Shown one piece after another: positions 57,620-64,000 of a stretch of 64,000 nucleotides of DNA. The notes under the pieces are model-generated. The model had not been told where the DNA came from. It was given only the letters and a program-made list of their open reading frames with translations, and did not search any database. The position numbers and the translations under genes were made by a program. Source of the stretch: Bedellia somnulentella (lineage: Eukaryota > Arthropoda > Insecta > Lepidoptera > Bedelliidae); contig OY755171.1 in the NCBI GenBank assembly GCA_963576735.1, forward strand, positions 6,758,001 to 6,822,000, read 5' to 3'. The stretch's first letter is position 1. Every line of letters begins with the position of its first letter.

Positions 57620-58110
57620 GTTATATGGCACTACACGCACAGGATCATTACGAAATACCAGTAAACAAAATCGAAATGCAATAAGTTAACAATACCGTTG
57701 TTTCGAAACGGTTTTATTCAAAACTTACCAAGACAATTCCAAACAAAATATCGTTTCGTCCCATTCTGTCGACCAGTCTTATTGACGACTCCAGAAACAG
57801 ATCAGCAAGGACCGTTTTATAAAGCAGATAATCATGTGTTTATTGCTCTCCAGATTAGATTGACCATCGCTAATGAACTCATTACCATTATGCAGATTTA
57901 CCAGCAGATTATATCGTAACTGCTGCTGACATCATACAACATTTGGGTACATGCTTCTACAAACAAGAACTCAATTTCATTCCGAGGTTCACCTTGGTTT
58001 TAAGGTTTTTCGGTATTGTAATTGCTATTTTTCATTTTCAGGCTGTATTTTCTGTTTAAAGTAAAAAGTTTAAAGAGCGGTAAGAGAAGTACAGCTGACT
58101 AATTTATCAA
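57620..58110. other. Intergenic, nothing recognised
   Basis: An open frame at 57698-57919 has no recognisable family and no splice context. Confidence 0.35.
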
Positions 58111-58114
58111 AGTG

Positions 58115-58240
58115 TTTCCTAAGACTTTCATGATTGCACATTACAATTAAAACAACTATAGATTTTCGGATAATTAATTGCGTGTTTTTACAAGGTTTTT
58201 TAAGCCCGAAGTTTCAAAAACTTACAAAAACAAAGAAAAA
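58115..58240 (+). repeat. Interspersed repeat, family E, copy 2
   Basis: CCTAAGACTTTCATGATTGC, ACATTACAATTAAAAC and TAGATTTTCGGATAATTAAT match copy 1 with gaps. Confidence 0.5.
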
Positions 58241-58426
58241 GGCATAAAATTTATCAAGCTAAGAACCGAAGTGTCGAGCGAGACTATGCTGGATAACTAT
58301 TGTCTAATAAACTGGTCTTTTTTTAGTTGGAAGACAGGTATATTCAATGGGATAGAGATAATAAATTTGGTACTTAACTTACATAGCCTGTTGCTAAATT
58401 GCGGATAAACGAATATACCCTATATG

Positions 58427-58655
58427 TGTAGTGTAATTTCTTCCCGTGTGTGTTCGTAAGAGGCGTCTAAGGGTATTGGGGTTTAAACCGATTTTTGGAA
58501 AATGTGTTTGGACACCCGTTACCAAAATCCTTTTATTTTACAATGTTTTCCTCACTCAATTTCCCAAAGTGGTTGAAGAATTTCTTATTATGAAGCTCTG
58601 GCTACCCCTTTTAGGGATTTATAGCCGTGATTCTATGTATGTACGTATATGCCTT
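58427..58655 (+). mobile_element. Family B repeat
   Basis: GTGTAGTGTAATTTCTTCCC to TATAGCCGTGATTCTATG; the part after the start is shortened. Confidence 0.82.
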
Positions 58656-58989
58656 TGCGTTAAGGTTGGTATATCTTCATTATTTCCTTACTCCCTAAAA
58701 CCTAACCTCATGTTTATATACCGATCAATTTCCCTAAGCAATGTCGGGTAATGCGCATGCAGCGCATGCTTCGTATAATAATTATTGACAACGATGTACG
58801 GAATTGAGATACGGGATGCTGAGTCTGACACTCGTGCGTTTCGATCCGATATAAATTGAAAACATTTTATGATTATTATATTATTCATATCATTTTGTTT
58901 TCATTGGAAATTGTGTGCAATCAGAAAATGTGGAATAGGCAATGATACTCTATGGTAAATAATGATTTAGAAGTTATTTTACATATTGT

Positions 58990-59018
58990 AGTTTTGATAT
59001 ATATATATATATATTCGT
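58990..59018. repeat. (AT)n microsatellite
   Basis: ATATATATATATATAT run, no other content. Confidence 0.8.
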
Positions 59019-59034
59019 ATATCTGGGAAGTGTG

Positions 59035-59665
59035 TTTACTAGGGATGGAAAGTGAAATGAATAATTGAAAGAAGAGTGAAAAGGGGTAATGCGGTAAATG
59101 TAGTATTGGATAGTCTAAAGTCTAGTCAATCGGTGTCCAAAACGGCCCGAATGGCTGCGCATGATGCTGTCCTCGTTCCTACGCTTATGTATGGCAGTGA
59201 ATGTTGGGTGTGGTAGAAGAAGCATGAAAGGAGAGTGAATGCAGTAGAAATTAGGTCCCTCAGAAAAGTGTGTAATGTAAGGTTATGTGATCGTGTGAGA
59301 AATGACGTGATTCGTGAAAGATGTCGTGTAAAAGATGATATTGTAAGAAAGATAGAAAAAGAAATGTTGAGATGGTTTGGACATATAAAAAGGATGGATG
59401 GTAGTTTGGTTAGATTTTGGTGAAAGAGATCTATAGAGCCAATATGGAAGGTAATGTAAGTATAGGACGACCTCGGAGGACAGATTTGGATCAAATAGAA
59501 AATGTGCTCAAAAAGGCAGGTATCCGAAGTATGAAAAATAAAAGTGCATGTATGAAAAGATTGATGGATGTGAATGAAGCTAGAGAGGTTTGCCAGCATC
59601 GTACAAAGTGGCGATCGATAGTCTCTCCCTAATCCAGTGGGAGCTAACGGCGTGAGAATATGTTT
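59035..59665 (+). mobile_element. Family C non-LTR retrotransposon, 3' fragment
   Basis: Encodes the same C-terminal region as the 49-50 kb copy (VRLCDRVRNDVIRERC, RWFGHIKRMD, YRANMEGNVSIGRPRRT, KWRSIVS). Stops and a frameshift near 59,215 and 59,410 break it. It ends CGGCGTGAGAATATG followed by a T-rich run. Confidence 0.88.
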
Positions 59666-59669
59666 TTTT

Positions 59670-60655
59670 TTTTTTTTAATTATTTATTCATTATAAAGAC
59701 AAAATACATTATACAATGGTTATATCGTGGTCACTTAATCCTCTTCTAAGGTTTAATTTTGACCATCGTCCCCCACTCTTACATTGTAAATCACAGTTGA
59801 TTGTATTGATGTATGTATGTATGTAGTTTTGAAAGTTTTTATTTTATTAATACCGGCTGCACTGTACTCGCCTGGCGACGCCTAAGGATTTAAGTATTTT
59901 CTAATTCGTAAGTGATATGAATAGATACTCATCTGTATTAAACACTTAATCTTACTTAAGTGATATGTCCAATTACGGAACTAACGATAAAAAACTTTTG
60001 TACTCAGTATGCCAATACTTAATTAAAAGGTAGGAAGGTATTCATTTCAATCCAGCTATAGTTCTTTTGGTCGCTGCTCCATATATCTGTATTTTTATCT
60101 CTTATTAATTTTAGATCGGTATATTAAGCCTCTCTATTTTGATGGATCGATGTATTGCTATTTGATTGATATCAACCTGTTTAATTTTAATTATATTATA
60201 TACAGTGATAAAAAGGCTTAAAATTGCAGTTACTTGGTTTTTTTCAATTTACAATAACACTTTTGTATATATTATAAGTTTTATAATTATATATTATTAT
60301 TTTATCTCTGTTTTAATGGGAAATTACACATTAAAAGTAGGCAAGACCATAAAACGATAAAACTTAATTACAAAGCAAAAAACATAAAGAGGCAATGAGT
60401 ATTATAATAATTTCAATTTAAAATATATTTGCGAAATCTGAAGGTTATAAAACTGTGGCTAGAATTTAGTGTGATGTCTTGTTTCGGGTTACAACGGGAT
60501 CTAAAACAAACACAAGGAATACGCACGGCTTCTTTTCCAGGAAGCAATTGCTCCAGCCGCCAGAATCAATTCTTATTTTATTTAACTAACACGTGTTGTA
60601 TTAATTTGTGATTTGTCTGTAAAATATACATATACTAAAGGCTATAAACCTCGTC
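59670..60655. other. Intergenic, nothing recognised
   Basis: T-rich run at 59662-59678, otherwise AT-rich unique sequence. Confidence 0.4.
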
Positions 60656-60659
60656 TAAA

Positions 60660-60962
60660 ACTTGAACGCTCATGCCGTATATCCTCGAAGGTGTGTTTAG
60701 AGTACCCACGTTCTGCTTGGACGCAGATCTCTCACGTGATAGGGCATAGGCCTATCGGTGTTTTGTATGAAAACACTATCACATAACTACTACTCAGTCA
60801 TGTGGGTTTCGTCACGATTTTTTCCCTCACCATTAACATGCATTATAAATTAACCAGACATATGTCTTTAGAGAAGAAAAATTGGTGTAGGCCCGATCCG
60901 GGATTTGAACCCTCATCGTCTATACGATAAGCGGTGTTCCACCCACTAAGCTAACACGGTTT
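60660..60962 (-). mobile_element. Family A SINE
   Basis: From ACGCTCATGCCGTATATCCT through GGGATTTGAACCCTCATCG to the head CCACTAAGCTAACACGG. It lacks the segment around the ACCAGGTGACAA motif. Confidence 0.85.
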
Positions 60963-61097
60963 CTATATACCCTAACAAGATATTTCGACTGCGTAAAAAA
61001 GGAAACAAAATAAGTTAGCAATAGAGATTGAAATTCAGTTATGTATAGTATACGAGGGCCATGCCAAAAGAAACTAGATACTCAAAAATTATAAAAT

Positions 61098-62164
61098 TTA
61101 TTCTTTATTACAAGTATCGATTTTTTCAAAGTATTCACCCTGAGCACGTATACACTTTTCCATACGTCTGAACCAATTGGAAAATACCTGTGACCACTCT
61201 TCTTTAGATACCTCACAAATCTCGAAATTATAGGCAACCAGCGCATCTTCTTTGCCTCCAAACCTCTTCCCCTTTAGTTTTTCTTTGATTTTTGGAAACA
61301 AGTAAAAATTACAAGGCGCCAGGACAGGGGAATATGGCGGGTAAGGTAGAATTGACACATTTTTCGAGTTGAAAAAGTCTAGTGTTCTGGCAGACGTGTG
61401 CGGCACCGCATTATCGTGGTGCCAGAGGTGGTGCCGGATTCCTGACTTCGGTCGCTTGTCACACCAAGTTGATATTACTGTTGGAGCACAAACTGTCACA
61501 TACCATTCGGAGTTCACCGTTCTTTCATTCTCTAGCACAACACTAGCAATATGACCCGTTTTGCAGAAAAACGAGGCGACCATTTGTTTCTGTGTGCTTC
61601 GTGCACGGCGACATTTCGTTGGAGTTGGCTCGTCTTCAAAGAATTATACAGTTGACTGTCGCTTTAATTCGGGATCATAGTTATACAGACATGTTTCGTC
61701 ACCAGTCAGTATATCATATACGTTTTTTTTCTCACCTCCGTTGGATTTATCTATCATGAATAGGCACCAATCCACCTGACGATCTTTCTGCTCATCGGTA
61801 AGTTTGTGCGGCTCCCATCTCTAACAACGTTTACGGAGAGAAAGGTGGTCGTGAATTATGGTTTGCATTGCTGCTAATCCAAATCCTAGTTCTCGCTCTA
61901 GCTCTACATATATAATTCATCGGTTTTCGCGAATAAGTTTTTCGACTGCACGAACGTTTTCTTGCGTGACCGCGGTTGGCGGCCGTCCTGTCTTCGCTTC
62001 ATCTTCGATCTTTTAAATTCAGCAAACCAATTGAATACCGTTGCTCGTGAACAAGCAGACTTGCCATAAGTATAAGCCAAAATTTCAAAACATTCTTGAG
62101 GCTTTAAACCTTTTTTAAAGTCATAATAAATCATAGCGCGAAAATCACGTCGACTGAGCTCCAT
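61098..62164 (-). pseudogene. mariner transposase pseudogene
   Basis: The N-terminal helix-turn-helix begins MELSRRDFRAMIYYDF and includes ATVFNWFAEFK. About 50 residues in, a frameshift leaves GRPPTAVTQENV in another frame. Further on come TGDETCLYNYDP (first catalytic Asp), HHDNAVPHTS (second Asp) and PPYSPVLAPCNFYLFPKIKE. In the last motif the expected third catalytic Asp (CDF in active relatives) is Asn. Stops interrupt the region after ENR, before RWEPHKLTDEQ and after STV. With a frameshift, several stops and a lost catalytic residue it cannot make active transposase. Confidence 0.92.
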
Positions 62165-62214
62165 TGTTGCAAGTGAATTCCCGCCAGATTCTCGGAAAAA
62201 TGATGCTCATTCAA

Positions 62215-62466
62215 CATACATACATACATATACTCACGGCTGTAAATCCCTAGAAGGGGTAGCCAGAGCTAAGGAATTAGAAATTCCTCAGCCACTTTTG
62301 GAAAGTTGAGTGGGGAGAAGATGGTAAAATAAAGGTTGTTGGTGATGGGTCTCCAACCGCATCGCCTAAAAATCCCTTAAAAGCCCCAATACCGTTAGTC
62401 GCCTCTTACGTACACCCATCGGTAGAAACGGGGTAGTGCTATTCTAAGCCGACACTACGCGGCCTC
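62215..62466 (-). mobile_element. Family B repeat, full length, nested in mariner
   Basis: 252 bp flanked by the 12-bp direct repeat ATGCTCATTCAA (62203-62214 and 62467-62478), inside the mariner 5' untranslated part. Confidence 0.93.
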
Positions 62467-62619
62467 ATGCTCATTCAAATAAAAAATAAATAAAAGTAGT
62501 GTGTCCTATATTCAAATATGTCAATAAAAAAACCAGGCTACAAGATGGTGTACCTATAGCTTACCAGTGTCAATTAAATGAGAAAAGAGTATATAACTTC
62601 TATTGGCATGCCCCTCGTA

Positions 62620-63260
62620 ACTGCTGATAGCTTAGCAGTTCGGAGCATTTGATTATATTTGTATACTCTTGCGTTTATAATACTCTTACTCATGTCTCTA
62701 ATTTCAAAAAGTTTATGTTATTACCTATTAAATAAAAAAGAATCATAGAAATCGGTATAGAAACACCAAAGTTATAAATGAAACAAGCCATCGCGCCGTC
62801 GTCGCACGTGAAAACTGAATCATGCATAAGGATTATTTTTGTGTTAAAGTGCTAACAGACGATCGAACATGTACGGCGCGCACCAGTGTTCGTGGTACGG
62901 GCCGTACCAAAAACGAACGTGTGTATCGTGGTTCGCCGCACATTATTAATATTGGTGCGGGCTGGTTCGAAGCGCTTGCGGTGCACGGTGCGATGGTGCG
63001 CGCCGTACATGTTCGATCGTCTGTAGGCTAGAGCGCACCGCACAGTGCGATGGTGCGCGCCGTACATGTTCGATCGTCTGTTAGCACTTTTACGGTTGCG
63101 CGGGCAAAAGATAGCCGTGAGTATATGTATGATGTATATAAAGTTTGTAACTCTGATTGTTTGCAAGGGCTTATTTCACAATCTCAAAGCTACACTATTC
63201 AGGAGTGCTTTAAGTTTAGAGTAGAGTGCTTTCATTGCGCTAACGACCGATTTCTGAATT
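62620..63260 (-). mobile_element. Non-LTR-like repeat, family D, copy 3 (5' part)
   Basis: Minus-strand relative of 29330-29790 (CTGATAGCTTAGCAGTTCGG, TAGAAATCGGTATAGAAACA). It is cut at the mariner end on the left and carries the 243-bp TTA-flanked element. Confidence 0.82.
62847..63089. mobile_element. Short TIR element (243 bp), TTA-flanked, nested in a non-LTR-like repeat
   Basis: Perfect 39-bp inverted ends (62847-62885 and 63051-63089) starting AAGTGCTAACAGACGATCG. TTA occurs directly outside both ends (62844-62846, 63090-63092). GC-rich interior repeats part of the right end at about 62993-63028. The related copy near 29545-29570 shows the uninterrupted target. A TTA duplication suggests the PIF/Harbinger superfamily. 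Confidence 0.88.
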
Positions 63261-63261
63261 G

Positions 63262-64000
63262 AGTATTAATAATGTGGTGACATCTTGTCAATACGATGAT
63301 TATTATAAAAAAAACTCCTCCATAGCATAATAAATCTATGAACTCCTCAAACATTAACATAATAAACAATGGTCAAATTAGCTAATTTGACCATCCAGAA
63401 AAGGCAAACACAATGTATAAACGAAGTATCTATTTCATGTGTATTATAATTTTATAATGTATCTGCGTTTGCAATCATATGTACATACTAAAATCACATG
63501 AAAAACTCATCTTATGTCTAAAAAATATCATAAAATGTGTGAATAGGACGTAAATACGCGCGCAATTAGTATAGATAAAGGTGCTCAGAAAAATAGGAAT
63601 TAAAGACAAATCTTGGGCAATAAACGGTATAAACACAGCTATCTACTAAAGCAAACAACTCTGCGTGATATGAAGTTCTTTTCCTTAGCATAATAACGAC
63701 TACTTCAAATTGTGTTTAGGAGTATCCTAAGAGTCCAGTGATTGCTAGAAATATGACCCTCAATGAGCTTTTATCCAAATATTCAAATACTTATTAAGGG
63801 TTACCCTGGTTCGCCACAAAAAAGAAATTATAAATTTACAGAAAAAAACATTAAAAACAAAAACGGTTAATAATTCCACAATGTATGTCGTATGACTAGC
63901 ATAGTTAAATAATTAATTACTTTTCATGTTATTTGATCTAATGTTTATAAATTGCATTTCTTTATTGAATAATTGAGGTCATGAGGTTACTGAAAATAGG
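63262..64000. other. Right edge, nothing recognised
   Basis: AT-rich sequence; the short palindrome GGTCAAATTAGCTAATTTGA (63370-63389) is the only structure noticed. Confidence 0.4.

Larger units (their letters stand above)
61053..62617 (-). mobile_element. Decayed mariner (Tc1/mariner superfamily) with TIRs and TA duplication
   Basis: The ends read CGAGGGCCATGCCAAAAG and, inverted, CGAGGGGCATGCCAATAG; the terminal inverted repeats match at 26 of 31 positions and the element is flanked by TA on both sides (61051-61052, 62618-62619). Without the nested family-B SINE (62215-62466) it is about 1.3 kb, the usual mariner length. It holds one transposase pseudogene on the minus strand. Confidence 0.93.

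Overview
The window looks like AT-rich, intron-containing animal nuclear DNA, most likely from a moth or butterfly. This rests on GT-AG introns, an insect-type chitin-binding protein, insect mariner remains, and several repeat families of a kind known from Lepidoptera (tRNA-headed SINEs, RTE-type tails with 'TTTGCCCGCGACTACGCCCG', and RTE reverse-transcriptase scraps). No species is claimed.

Layout. 1-4.5 kb (+): the last four exons of an SLC16/monocarboxylate-transporter-like gene whose 5' exons lie left of the window. 8.98-19.14 kb (+): a complete six-exon paralogue in tandem, giving a 543-residue transporter. 19.8-43.1 kb (-): a gene for a secreted, low-complexity, Pro/Ser/Tyr-rich protein of about 1,024 residues. 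Its main exon (21.6-24.6 kb) lacks a signal-peptide start, and I propose that the start is a 15-nt exon at 43,042-43,056, joined across an 18.5-kb intron. 54.25-54.87 kb (-): the terminal exon of a secreted protein with three peritrophin-A chitin-binding domains. The rest, roughly two thirds of the window, is intergenic or intronic and full of transposable elements.

Mobile DNA. Three interspersed families dominate. 'Family A' is a tRNA-headed SINE of about 370 bp. 'Family B' is a SINE-like repeat of about 250 bp with roughly 30 copies. 'Family C' is a non-LTR retrotransposon seen mostly as 3' fragments; it shares its 3' end with family B, so it may be the machinery that moves B. There are also a decayed mariner with TIRs and a TA duplication, two hAT-like elements with perfect 8-bp target duplications, a TTA-flanked short inverted-repeat element with an empty site visible in a paralogous copy, two other TIR elements, and three copies of another non-LTR-like repeat of up to 1 kb. 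Several are nested, so relative ages can be read.

Oddities. There are two nearly perfect palindromes: a 97-bp-arm inverted pair of tRNA-like sequences at 38.6 kb, and a 50-bp-arm fold-back beside a 17-bp one at 53.8 kb that looks like a template-switch mutation inside a family-B copy. I see no operon, CRISPR array, rRNA or clearly functional tRNA.
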